From Bin80 sp965116685 (GTDB lineage Bacteria; Bacteroidota; Rhodothermia; Rhodothermales; Bin80), in contig OZ220707.1 in NCBI GenBank assembly GCA_965116685.1, forward strand, positions 2,108,001 to 2,172,000: DNA of 64,000 bases. Reading direction: 5' to 3'. The first letter of the stretch is position 1. Each line of letters begins with the position of its first letter. Positions 7,494 through 15,963 of the stretch are shown piece after piece. Position numbers and translations under genes: made by a program. The notes beneath the pieces are model-generated. The model did no database searches. It saw nothing but the letters and a program-made list of their open reading frames with translations, and had not been told where the DNA came from.

Positions 7494-9857
7494 TTAGAAC
7501 TCGATCTGATACGATAGTGCAGGAATGAGTTGAAAAAGACTCACCTGATTCCACTGGATTGTATCTTGATAATCTATCTTGGGATATACAATCGTTGGAT
7601 TTTGACGATTGTATACATTGTACACCCCGAGCACGAACGTCCGCTTGCCCCAGCTCATTTGTTTTTTGAACTGCACGCTTACATCCAATCGGTGAACCGA
7701 GGGAGCTCTGGCTGAATTAACAGACTCGTAATCTAGAAAATCAGCCTGCTCAGAGGCATAATAAGCCCGAGTATAATATCGACCGGCGGGTACCCAAACG
7801 GGGTATCCACTCCCATACACCCACGAAGCACCGAGTGAGATGCGTGGACTTGCCTGGTAGTTGAGTACGATCGAGATGTCGTGTCGACGATCATAGTTAT
7901 CTGGAAAACTCAAGCCTCCGTTCAGATTTGAAAACGTCTTTGATGCCTTGGCCAACGTATAGCTAACCCACCCACTGAGCCTTTGCTGCCGTCGCTCAAC
8001 CAGCACTTCAAGGCCATAACTGGCACCCTCACCAAACTCCAGGAGTGCAGGCCATCCCAAAGCAGGTGCCTGATACGCGTGGAAATGTTCCTTGAATTCG
8101 GTCAGTCCGTGCGTTCGCTTTCGGTACACTTCCAGCGATACATCAATGAAATATTTTGGAAAACTTTGTGCAAGGCCTATGGCAACTTGCGTGCTGCGTT
8201 GCGGTGGGATGCCATCCATCGCAGGGATCCATCGGTCCTGGGATAGAGTACTGCCTAACTGGGTAAGAAGATGAAGATACTGTTTCATCAAGGCATAGGA
8301 CAGCTTGATGGATGAATTCTTTTTCAGAGCAATATTGGCCCCAATCCGAGGCTCCAGAGCCCCCCACAATTTCCCATCCCCGTGCGCAGATGAAATACGG
8401 AGTCCCGCGTTAGTCCGCACTTGAGGACTGATTTGAATTTCATCCTCCAGGTAAACCGCGAGCTCATTTAATGTAAATTGTTCACCCGATTCTGTCTGCG
8501 TATTCAATTGAGGTTGCTGATCACTATTGATCTGGTGCCGTGTACTTTCGGGAGACAGGCGATGGTGAACATACTCAATCCCGCCGCGCAGGTAGTGCCG
8601 CTGACTGGCCGCATACTCCAACTCTAGGCGAGTTGAGATATCAACGATGGAGGAGCGCCATCTCGTTGCGTAGTTTTCAGACCCGCCTTCCGTTAAATCC
8701 TCTCTCTGCTTATGCTCCCGGGTCATACGATAGCTCGTAACCCCCGCAATCAGGTTGGCAAATATTTTGTCCCCGATGAGACGGTTCCAGCGAATGGAAG
8801 CCAGACGATTCCCCCATTTATGAATCTGATCAAGATCCGAGTTTATGTGCGGAATCCCTTCCGCCCGTTCCCGGTACGTGAGTGCATCCTCTCCCAGATA
8901 GCCGCTTATATGCACATGATCTCGACTACTGATGATGTAATTCGCCTTGAAGTTTAAATCATGAAAATAGCCCCCATACGTCTTGCCTTTAGGCTGAATC
9001 CATCGTGTAAACAGATCCAGAAATGTTCGGCGTCCTGAAAATAGAAAAGACGCCTTGTCTCGGACCAGAGGGCCCTCGATCAATACTTTTGATGTGAGGA
9101 TCCCCAAAACGCCTTCTCCGGCAAAGCGCTTACGACTGCCATCTTTCATCGTAAAATTGACAACTGAAGAAAGACGCCCCCCATAGCGGGCTGGAAATCC
9201 GCCCTTGATCAGTTCAACACTCTTCAGTGCCGATGAATTAAACACGCTGAAAACTCCCAATACATGGGTCGGATTGTAGACCGTCTGTCCATCCAGAAGG
9301 ATCAGGTTTTGATCCGCCCCTCCGCCACGAACATAAATTTGGCTGAACCCCTCACGTCCACCCTGCAGACCAGGTAACAATTGAAGTGTTCTGAGCACAT
9401 CTGATTCCCCAAAAAGCACTGGGATCTCTTCAATCTGCTGTATGGGCAAGGTGTGCTGACTCATCTGGATACGGCTTGCAAGGGTCTCGCCTTCCGAGGT
9501 CACGGCGATCTCATCCATTAAGACAACCCGCGGATCCAGGGGAATAACCAGCACCGTGTCTGCGCTCAGGTTTAAGTCAATCGCCGCAGATTCATACGAC
9601 ACATGTGATACTGTAATCCAGGATCCCGAGGCAGGTACATTTAGACTGTAAAAGCCATATTGATTGGTGATTACACCTGCTCTCCGCTGCTCTAGGTACA
9701 CATGTACTCCAGCTACCCGCTCGCCGCTTTCCGAATCCTCGACATATCCGCTAATCCGATAACTTTGTGCTTCGACGCAATTGAACAGTCCAGCAAGGAG
9801 CAAACAAACAGGCCCCAGTAAACCAGCAGCACAGCTATGTTGAAAACGTCCAAACAT
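7494..9857 (-). CDS. TonB-dependent receptor with carboxypeptidase-regulatory-like N-terminal domain
   Basis: An outer-membrane active transporter of 787 residues. After a signal peptide (CLLLAGLFNCVEAQS) comes a carboxypeptidase-regulatory-like beta domain (YRISGYVEDSESGERVAGV). The plug follows with IEEIPVLFGESDVLRTLQLL, QIYVRGGGADQNLILLDG and PARYGGRLSSVVNF. The barrel strands end in the aromatic C-terminus LSYQIEF. The ATG at 9857 is preferred because the signal peptide follows directly; a GTG at 9881, immediately after the stop of the upstream gene, would add eight residues. Upstream and downstream genes are lipoproteins in the same operon. The cargo is unknown. The operon sits between two direct repeats, suggesting it was acquired or rearranged as a block. 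Confidence 0.9.
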   Translation of the reverse strand: MFGRFQHSCAAGLLGPVCLLLAGLFNCVEAQSYRISGYVEDSESGERVAGVHVYLEQRRAGVITNQYGFYSLNVPASGSWITVSHVSYESAAIDLNLSADTVLVIPLDPRVVLMDEIAVTSEGETLASRIQMSQHTLPIQQIEEIPVLFGESDVLRTLQLLPGLQGGREGFSQIYVRGGGADQNLILLDGQTVYNPTHVLGVFSVFNSSALKSVELIKGGFPARYGGRLSSVVNFTMKDGSRKRFAGEGVLGILTSKVLIEGPLVRDKASFLFSGRRTFLDLFTRWIQPKGKTYGGYFHDLNFKANYIISSRDHVHISGYLGEDALTYRERAEGIPHINSDLDQIHKWGNRLASIRWNRLIGDKIFANLIAGVTSYRMTREHKQREDLTEGGSENYATRWRSSIVDISTRLELEYAASQRHYLRGGIEYVHHRLSPESTRHQINSDQQPQLNTQTESGEQFTLNELAVYLEDEIQISPQVRTNAGLRISSAHGDGKLWGALEPRIGANIALKKNSSIKLSYALMKQYLHLLTQLGSTLSQDRWIPAMDGIPPQRSTQVAIGLAQSFPKYFIDVSLEVYRKRTHGLTEFKEHFHAYQAPALGWPALLEFGEGASYGLEVLVERRQQRLSGWVSYTLAKASKTFSNLNGGLSFPDNYDRRHDISIVLNYQASPRISLGASWVYGSGYPVWVPAGRYYTRAYYASEQADFLDYESVNSARAPSVHRLDVSVQFKKQMSWGKRTFVLGVYNVYNRQNPTIVYPKIDYQDTIQWNQVSLFQLIPALSYQIEF

Positions 9858-9881
9858 GGATGAGCCTGACCGGATCTTCAC

Positions 9882-10976
9882 TCAAGCGTCAGGGTGAGAC
9901 CAAGCCCGATACCCATCACATGATCCGTCTAACGTTATCCTCGAGTCTGAAAAATAATGATAGAGGTCGTGAGTGAGACTTATTTCTATCTCAACAAGCG
10001 ATTGATCACGATCTTTTACGAGCGTTTTTCGGATTTCCTCAGCATTATACTTGATCCACCCCACAGATATCGTAGACGTGTGCGTTGCTCCCTCCTCCTT
10101 AGAAGAAAATGTGCCGCTTATCTCTATTTTGTTGACTCTATGATGCCTCCAACGTCTGAGCCCCCTTCTTCTTATTTTCTGGCTTTCCAATTCAGTTCCA
10201 GCGGATCTGTAAATCCCCCAATTATTTATCCAGATACTGCCTTTCATACGATACCTGTACTTAGTACCAGGAGTATTAAAGGATACGTAGCATTCACCAC
10301 GCCCCATGACGTCCATGTTTTTACCTGGATTCGCCGGTACGTAAGGAGCCCTGTCTATCTTGTACTTCACGAGAGGAATAGTGCTTGACAGAGTGACCTG
10401 ACTTCCTCGTAGTACGCTCTGCCCCATATCTGAACCTGCCTTCCTAGGGATCAAAGCATGGTTAATATGTGCACTGTACACATAATCTCTTGTCACCTGG
10501 TAGATCGTATCAGCGATCTGAATCATCCCCTCTTGATTCAATAAGGTTTCGAAGACGGGGTCTTCGACAATCCGATCAACCTCCAAACTGTCGTTATCTG
10601 AGTATTGAAATTGATTGATAAGCTCGTCAAATTCTGTACGCAAAGAACGAAATGGAGAGAGTTTTACCTCAAATTCATCAAGACCATCATCTTCTTGGCT
10701 GTCAATCAAGTAGTCGGCCACTGCATCGAAATCCGCCCTAGTCTTGAAGTACAGCATCCCATCCTTGACCTGTGGCACCGCTGGGATTCCCAATGATGTA
10801 GGAACTGATGAATTCTCAGGCAGAGACTCAATCTCCACCATGTTCTCGCATCCTGCTAAAATCAAAAATGCTACGACAGCACTTACAATTAATCGTGACC
10901 CAATTGCAGTAATGCTCGGTTGCAATAACGATTTATATAGTACGTGAGCAGTCAAACTAGTAGTCCGTTTCTCCAT
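9882..10976 (-). CDS. Predicted lipoprotein, first gene of the TonB receptor operon
   Basis: A 364-residue protein with an N-terminal hydrophobic segment and lipobox LILAGC at about residues 38-43. The ATG at 10976 gives an unusually long pre-signal stretch, so a later start is possible. The segment LYFKTRADFDAVADYL resembles the opening of Bacteroidota DUF4848-like lipoproteins, but I cannot confirm the family. The rest is beta-rich without recognisable catalytic motifs. It ends directly before the TonB receptor frame, which implies co-transcription and a cell-surface role with that receptor. Confidence 0.7.
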   Translation of the reverse strand: MEKRTTSLTAHVLYKSLLQPSITAIGSRLIVSAVVAFLILAGCENMVEIESLPENSSVPTSLGIPAVPQVKDGMLYFKTRADFDAVADYLIDSQEDDGLDEFEVKLSPFRSLRTEFDELINQFQYSDNDSLEVDRIVEDPVFETLLNQEGMIQIADTIYQVTRDYVYSAHINHALIPRKAGSDMGQSVLRGSQVTLSSTIPLVKYKIDRAPYVPANPGKNMDVMGRGECYVSFNTPGTKYRYRMKGSIWINNWGIYRSAGTELESQKIRRRGLRRWRHHRVNKIEISGTFSSKEEGATHTSTISVGWIKYNAEEIRKTLVKDRDQSLVEIEISLTHDLYHYFSDSRITLDGSCDGYRAWSHPDA

Positions 10977-11380
10977 TTAACTTTCCGGTTTGTGTGATTT
11001 ACGATAAGCCGACAATAATGAAAAATAATGATATCAAAGACCCCTTAATAAATCATCCCTGCGACTACGAGTTAGTTTGTACTGTTCCAGCTACTGATGT
11101 TTCACTGGGAGATACCGGAGTAAATGTGCGAAGATCGCTTCGATACTAGACGGATAGGGAGAGTACAATTTCAAGAACAACATGGGCCTACATAGAAAAT
11201 CTTCCCGGAAAAACCATGAGTATGGGTTCTTCCGTATTGGTAGGAGAAAATACTTGTATAGGCCAGCACACGCAATGTCTGTGAGGTCATTGAACTCATC
11301 CCGTCACTCACCCTGACAAGTTGCTAATTTTGTATCCCGCGCTGCTGACAGTGCCGCCGAATTTGGCCCAAACACAGATA
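10977..11380. other. Intergenic region upstream of the receptor operon; no gene seen
   Basis: About 400 bp without a convincing reading frame on either strand. It must contain the promoter of the minus-strand operon starting at 10976, but no consensus promoter could be placed with confidence. It runs into the fragment of the transglycosylase gene at 11381. Confidence 0.5.
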
Positions 11381-11482
11381 GAGGTCAAATTACCCAGTGA
11401 AAGTCAGAAGTTGATCAAAAGTTTTGCCAGGATGAATGGTGTTGGAGCACAGGTTGTTATTGGTCTTAATGCTCTGCGCTGT
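11381..11482 (-). pseudogene. 3' end fragment of the LysM transglycosylase gene
   Basis: About 100 bp closely similar to 15950-16052, the stop region and last LysM codons of the transglycosylase (shared block GGATGAATGGTGTTGGAGC). Similarity ends abruptly at about 11482, where the lysAC-derived sequence starts. Confidence 0.78.
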
Positions 11483-11993
11483 TGTCCTGTATCAACCTGT
11501 TGGATTTCAGGGTCTGGATCATGGTTGCATTGAGCAGACAGAAACTCTTCATGGGGAAGAATCCGCGGGATGGGTTCGGATTTCAGGATTGTACGTGCAT
11601 CCATCCAATGGATTTGAATATCCTGCGTTTTGAGGAATGCAGCCCCCATTGACAGAATCCGTGCGTGCAGGGGTGGCCCGACATCACGGGTCAGCGAAGC
11701 TCCATAGGCGAGCCGTTCCAATTCCTGAAGCAGCACTTCGCCATCAAGTCCGAGCTGATGGGCCAGTGCAAGATGTCGTTTACCAATGGCCGTCAGCGAC
11801 TCTTCGTAGTTTCCATGCAGGGCTGCATCAATCAATCCTTCCAGTGCGCGTGAGGTGCCCGAGGCTGCCGAGCACACCACGCATACCCACTCCCTATCGC
11901 CCGGCACGTCTGGATAATACGAGCGATCGTATCCCAGTTGTCTCTTGAGGAGACACTTGTGCCACCGAACTTAAGTACGACCCAGGGACTCAC
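11483..11993 (-). pseudogene. Truncated, frameshifted copy of the lysAC 5' part
   Basis: The minus strand begins at the same GTG (11993) and reads VVLKFGGTSVSS as in the intact gene. It then carries a one-base deletion near 11895 that shifts the frame, plus two in-frame deletions of 12 and 24 bp between short direct repeats relative to the intact gene. Homology ends near 11483 after about 170 codons, inside the kinase domain, so no active enzyme can be made. Substitutions throughout show it is not a very recent copy. Confidence 0.87.
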
Positions 11994-12222
11994 TGTACAG
12001 CAGGTTTTTAATTGGGGATGATATACTCTTAAGTGCGCGAAGCATTCAAATTCTTTTTGGTGTTTTCATCAGTCGCGCTTCGAGTGCTGGCCAAGCGGTA
12101 ATCTGCCCGCACGGCCCTTTCCTACCCGTGTATGATTTTTCCGTTTATAAAGTCATTGCGGAATTTTCCTTCTGGATCATGAGTCAGAACCAACTCCTGG
12201 AATTGAGCGTGTTCTGGATAGC
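11483..12222. repeat. Direct repeat copy 2, without the IS
   Basis: Matches 1888-2461 plus 6021-6222. At the site corresponding to the IS insertion it reads ATTGGGGATGATATACTC, an intact target. The copy's right part is the 3' end of the intact oxidase gene. Confidence 0.88.
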
Positions 12223-13483
12223 GGGATCGGAGTTCTTCGGCAGACATCAGAAAATTCTTGCCCCAATGCGGCCGAGCCTCAAATGGTGCCAAACGTGCCT
12301 CCAGTATTGGAAGCACCGCTTGTAAAGCCTCCCAGTCTTGATGCCAGGTAAAGTGAAATGCCACCGAATCACGGCCGCTGGCGGTACTCATCAATAAATT
12401 GTCCGCCGCAATCGTACGCACCTCACTGATCATCAGCAGCGGATTAAGCTGATCGGCCATATCACGCAACACGCCAATTACCTCTGGTGCATGTTGCCGG
12501 TCAACGAAAAATTCACTCTGGAGCTCTTCTCCACTACTGGGCGTGAAGTCCATCTTGAAATGAGGCAGTCGTGCATGCCACGCACCTGGAATGCCCATCT
12601 GCTCTGTGCAGGCCTCAGCGGATAAAGCCAATACCGGGTGCACATTGCGATCCGCCAGCCTTGCCCCATGCAGCTCTGTGGGCAGATCTGTCAGCTCATC
12701 TGTCATGCGACGCTTGATCCAGATCTGCGTGGATTCCGGTGTACGCCAATCGGTAAAAAAGCTCACGCTGTAACCAAGATTCATAATGCTCTCAAATTGC
12801 GTATCCATGGAGTCCAGCGGCAAATTCAGGTAAACATGCTGCACCATATCATAAGTGGGCTCCACCTTGAGCGTAACGGATGTAATCACCCCAAAGCATC
12901 CCAGGCTAACAACAGCGGCCCTGAATAGCAAGTCGTTCTCTGGGGTAATCGTAATCTGCTCTCCTGAAGCTACAACCAGTTCCAGGCCGGCTGCGGCGGT
13001 AGCCAGATTGCCGTTGGTTACGCCGGAGCCGTGAGTCGCGGTTGCCAGCGCCCCTGCGACAGATATATGAGGCAGCGACGCTAGGTTATGGAGCGCCAGG
13101 CCTCGCTCATCCAGATGAGGCACCAGATCACCGTAGCGCATCGCCCCCGGCACCGTTACGGTATCAGAGCCGAAGGTGACCGTTTGCGGCATTGCGGTCA
13201 GCGACAGCTGCGCCTCGGAGCTGTCGGCAATTGAGTTAAAACAATGCCGTGACCCCAGCGGACGTACGCTATGATGACTGCGCACCATGTCCTGCAGCTC
13301 CTCTGTTGATCTCGGAAGTAGCAAGCGGTCGGTGCCGTAGGTCAGGTTTCCGGCCCAGTTGGTTCGCGGTGGAGTCAGCGATTCCTGAGGCCTGCAGCCC
13401 GCGAGCGGCGCAAGCACAGAGCCCAACAAAAGAGTAGAGGAAGTCTTTAAGAATGTACGCTTATCCATGGAGGCACGGGTCAA
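12122..13483 (-). CDS. FAD-linked alditol/aldonolactone oxidase-type protein
   Basis: A 453-residue flavin oxidoreductase of the FAD-binding type 4 / D-arabinono-1,4-lactone oxidase superfamily. The start of the FAD domain, NWAGNLTYGTDRLLLPRS, and VRPLGSRHCFNSIADS resemble alditol oxidases; the loop THGSGVTNGNLAT is the usual flavin-binding segment. The C-terminal HWGKNF and the final DPEGKFRNDF are typical of the family. An N-terminal KRTFLK followed by a hydrophobic segment and LAGC looks like a Tat-type lipoprotein signal, although the twin arginine is KR, so export is inferred. A start at 13468 is equally possible. The 3' 32 codons are duplicated at 6123. The natural substrate, probably a polyol or sugar lactone, is not known. 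Confidence 0.85.
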   Translation of the reverse strand: MTRASMDKRTFLKTSSTLLLGSVLAPLAGCRPQESLTPPRTNWAGNLTYGTDRLLLPRSTEELQDMVRSHHSVRPLGSRHCFNSIADSSEAQLSLTAMPQTVTFGSDTVTVPGAMRYGDLVPHLDERGLALHNLASLPHISVAGALATATHGSGVTNGNLATAAAGLELVVASGEQITITPENDLLFRAAVVSLGCFGVITSVTLKVEPTYDMVQHVYLNLPLDSMDTQFESIMNLGYSVSFFTDWRTPESTQIWIKRRMTDELTDLPTELHGARLADRNVHPVLALSAEACTEQMGIPGAWHARLPHFKMDFTPSSGEELQSEFFVDRQHAPEVIGVLRDMADQLNPLLMISEVRTIAADNLLMSTASGRDSVAFHFTWHQDWEALQAVLPILEARLAPFEARPHWGKNFLMSAEELRSRYPEHAQFQELVLTHDPEGKFRNDFINGKIIHG

Positions 13484-14171
13484 TGAATACTACAAATGTA
13501 TGCATTCCAGCAAAACTTACGATAACCTTTTTGACTGGCTTTGCCGCCTTATGCCTGAAAGTTCTACCGCGAAAGTTGTGGATATAGGTCTAGACCTTAT
13601 AATCTAAGGGAATGACAGTCTGATTTGTACACTGGTATCGGGATTTTTACGTTCTTGTTGAATACAGCAGTTGTCCCGTCCGAAATGGTGTTCAGTGAGG
13701 TGGCAAATCGCTGAGGGGCTGCAGAGCCTGCGTAAGGCCCGTAGTCACTGAGCGAAGACGTGCCAACCAAGCAGTGGAGCATCAACTACAAAGCATGGAA
13801 ACAGTCACCATGGCACAGGCAAACCGCAGGCTTAAGCTATCTGAGGGATATTTCTTGGGTTACCAGAGTGAATGCCCCGACCTGCGAGCCCTTAGGGGAT
13901 TCCACAAATAACACCTCCACCTTTCATCATTTTTCCTATAGATGCTGGTCTAAGACGTCCTTTTTTCCCATTGATCGAGACCTGCCACAACTTCACTGAT
14001 CCAATTTCTTGGTTTGCGAAGGCAATCAGACTGGGACGGGTTGAGCCCGTATTTTCAGTCTAATTTCCATTGAATGTCCCTAACACTAGGTGAGTTCGTA
14101 TCTTCCGCCTTCCTACACTTGACAATGGTGAGCAACGTGCCAAGTAATGAAAATGATCTAATCCCACAAAG
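13484..14171. other. About 690 bp without a convincing gene
   Basis: No reading frame with recognisable family features on either strand. A 62-codon minus-strand frame at 13597-13785 (YGPYAGSAAPQRFATSLNTI) has no clear start signal and could be a decayed fragment. No tRNA or repeat was recognised. Confidence 0.4.
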
Positions 14172-14419
14172 ATGCCAAAAGATGAAACGTCGAAAATACA
14201 ATCTCTTGATCTCGTGAGGAGCTTGTGGGAGGTTTGGCCTAACGAGGCCCACGACTTTACTCCATGGCTGGTTAGACATATTGGCAGGCTGAATAAAGCA
14301 TTGAACATGGAACTGGAAGTGGTGCAGAGGGAGAAAACGCTGCAGGATGCTGGCCGTGTAGATATCTACGCCCGGCAAGCTAATACTGGGGAAAATGTAG
14401 TTATTGAGAATCCGCTTGG
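14172..14419 (+). CDS. DUF4268-like nuclease-fold protein, 5' exon
   Basis: Codons 1-82 and two bases of codon 83. The sequence SLWEVWPNEAHDFTPWL, then RVDIYARQ and VVIENPLG, matches the start of DUF4268-type proteins, in which an Asp and an E-x-Q form a PD-(D/E)XK-like site. Here the motif reads ENP rather than the usual ENQ, so activity is uncertain. The short group II intron interrupts the gene directly after this motif. Joining 14419 to 15066 gives 957 nt, exactly 318 codons plus stop. These proteins are common in accessory regions; a defence or restriction role is possible but not shown. Confidence 0.8.
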
Positions 14420-15065
14420 GAGCGCCAGGCTAACTGGCAAAATGTAACGGGTGCAAGTCCCGTAGTATGAAGATGCAACCAATCACATACTTCCTCGAGC
14501 CGTGCGTTGTGCCCCGCGAGGGTCACGACGAAGCGTCGGTAGAGGTGCGTGTGGCCGGAGCTATTGAGCATCGAAATCGTTATCGTCTGGGTCGCCGAGG
14601 CTGTCCAAGTGGTCGAAGGCAACATGTATGTCACCGCCATGGCGAGGCGGCATACAGGCCCACGGTGTCTAAGAACTCAGGGACATACGTACGCATTTTG
14701 TCGGGACCTGGGAGGGCTCTATCCTGTCCTAAACGCAGAGTTGGGATCGCGCAGGGAAGGCGGAAGACGCCGAAGCCTGCGATGCACGGGATGGAGCAGT
14801 CAGATGGGGACATAGTAGTGAAGAAGGCGGCGAACAAGGGGCGACCTGCGGAGTCGCTGGAGCGAAGGTCCCCACCCAAGGGGAAGCTGGGAGATCCGGG
14901 CTCACGCCATACACAGAGATGGATCAGTGAGTTTATGGGATCAATCGGCTACGGCAATTCTGCCGTTATGCACGCCGGTGCGACCCGAGGGAGGAGCCGG
15001 ATGCGTTAACGCGCACGTCCGGATCTGTGCGGGGGGCCCGGAGCAATCCGGGTCCCTACCGCGAT
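14420..15065 (+). ncRNA. Short group II intron derivative without functional reverse transcriptase
   Basis: A 646-nt sister of the intron at 3573-5491, closely similar through domains I-III and V-VI but lacking about 1.27 kb of domain IV. Its EBS1 CCAAGT (14605-14610) pairs with its own IBS1 GCTTGG (14414-14419), whereas the sister's EBS1 differs and fits its own exon. The 3' end CTACCGCGAT is conserved. The 5' end is GAGCG rather than GUGYG, a change at intron position 2 that could weaken splicing. Splicing would need a maturase in trans. Confidence 0.88.
14791..15009 (+). pseudogene. Remnant of intron reverse transcriptase (internal deletion)
   Basis: The frame starts MEQSDGDIVVKKAANK, matching MEKSDRDIVAMRTANK of the intact protein, continues for about 55 residues, then jumps in frame to the last residues GRSRMR before TAA. 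The entire polymerase and maturase core, including YADDF, is absent. Confidence 0.85.
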
Positions 15066-15774
15066 GATGTCGGATGATTCACACTGTCTCCGATTGTTGG
15101 GGTATGCTGCCAATTCAGAAGCCAATATCTTGGTATGGGTAGCCGGAAAGTTTAAACCCTACCATCTCAGCATCCTGAAATGGTTGAACGAAGCCGACAC
15201 CATCAACGTGTATGCCGTCAAGGTACAGGTTTATCGCGTTGGTGAAGTCTTGGCTGCCGATTTCCAGACGGTGGTTGAGCCACCTCAATCGCGAGAGGCG
15301 GCATCCCGCTCTGGCAAGAGGGCGGCGAATACTCTTTATGCGGAGTTTTATCGGCCGCTGGTGGCAAGGCTACGCCAGAGCGATATCCATAAAGTCGGGA
15401 GGGGAGGTTGGAATGGCCGGTGGAGATCATTTCAGACGGGACTTCCTGGGGCCGTCTATGCTACTAGAGTCGAAGACAGGAAGGTTCAAGTGTTTCTGTC
15501 CTCCGGCAGCCAAGAAAGATTCAGTAAACTGCAGGAGCACCAAGAGGAAATTAATAGTGAGTTGCCAGGAACCGTCTTGTGGACGGAGGAGGATAATTGG
15601 TTTCGCATTATACTCGAAAGTAATGATCCGTTTAGCTTGACCGCTACCGAGACAGAATGGGAGGTTACTCGCCAGTGGATGGCTCAAAACCTGTCTTTGT
15701 TTAGGGATGCTCTTCAACCACACATAAACCAACTGAAAAAAGACGAGGAGGCAGTGTCTATCGCACAGGAGTGA
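15066..15774 (+). CDS. DUF4268-like nuclease-fold protein, 3' exon
   Basis: Completes codon 83 and continues for 235 residues. SDDSHCLRLLGYAANSEANI and LVWVAGKFKPYHLSILKWLN are the expected continuation after the ENxLG motif, followed by VYAVKVQVYRVGEVLAADF. The C-terminal half (ANTLYAEFYRPLVARL, WFRIILESND) is the DUF4268 domain itself. As an isolated frame it could start at ATG 15064 or 15067, but it would lack the catalytic-site half. The function of the complete protein is unknown. Confidence 0.8.
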
Positions 15775-15963
15775 TGCTGCAATTACGAGGCTCTTGCAAA
15801 CTACGCCAACAATCCGAAATGGTGCCTCTAAATCCCTACAGGGGCAGTTGTAACCTCAATTCAAGGGGTTTTCAAGAGTTTCAAACGTAAAACCCAAGCT
15901 TTGAAAATCCATCTCAGGTGGGTAAATTGAGTCTCATTGAGGGGCCAAATTACCCGGTAAAAA

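Noticed and set aside
11404..11907. 167-codon minus-strand frame that looks like an aspartate kinase fragment
   Set aside because: It is a frameshifted remnant of lysAC fused to the end of the transglycosylase gene; annotated as pseudogene fragments.
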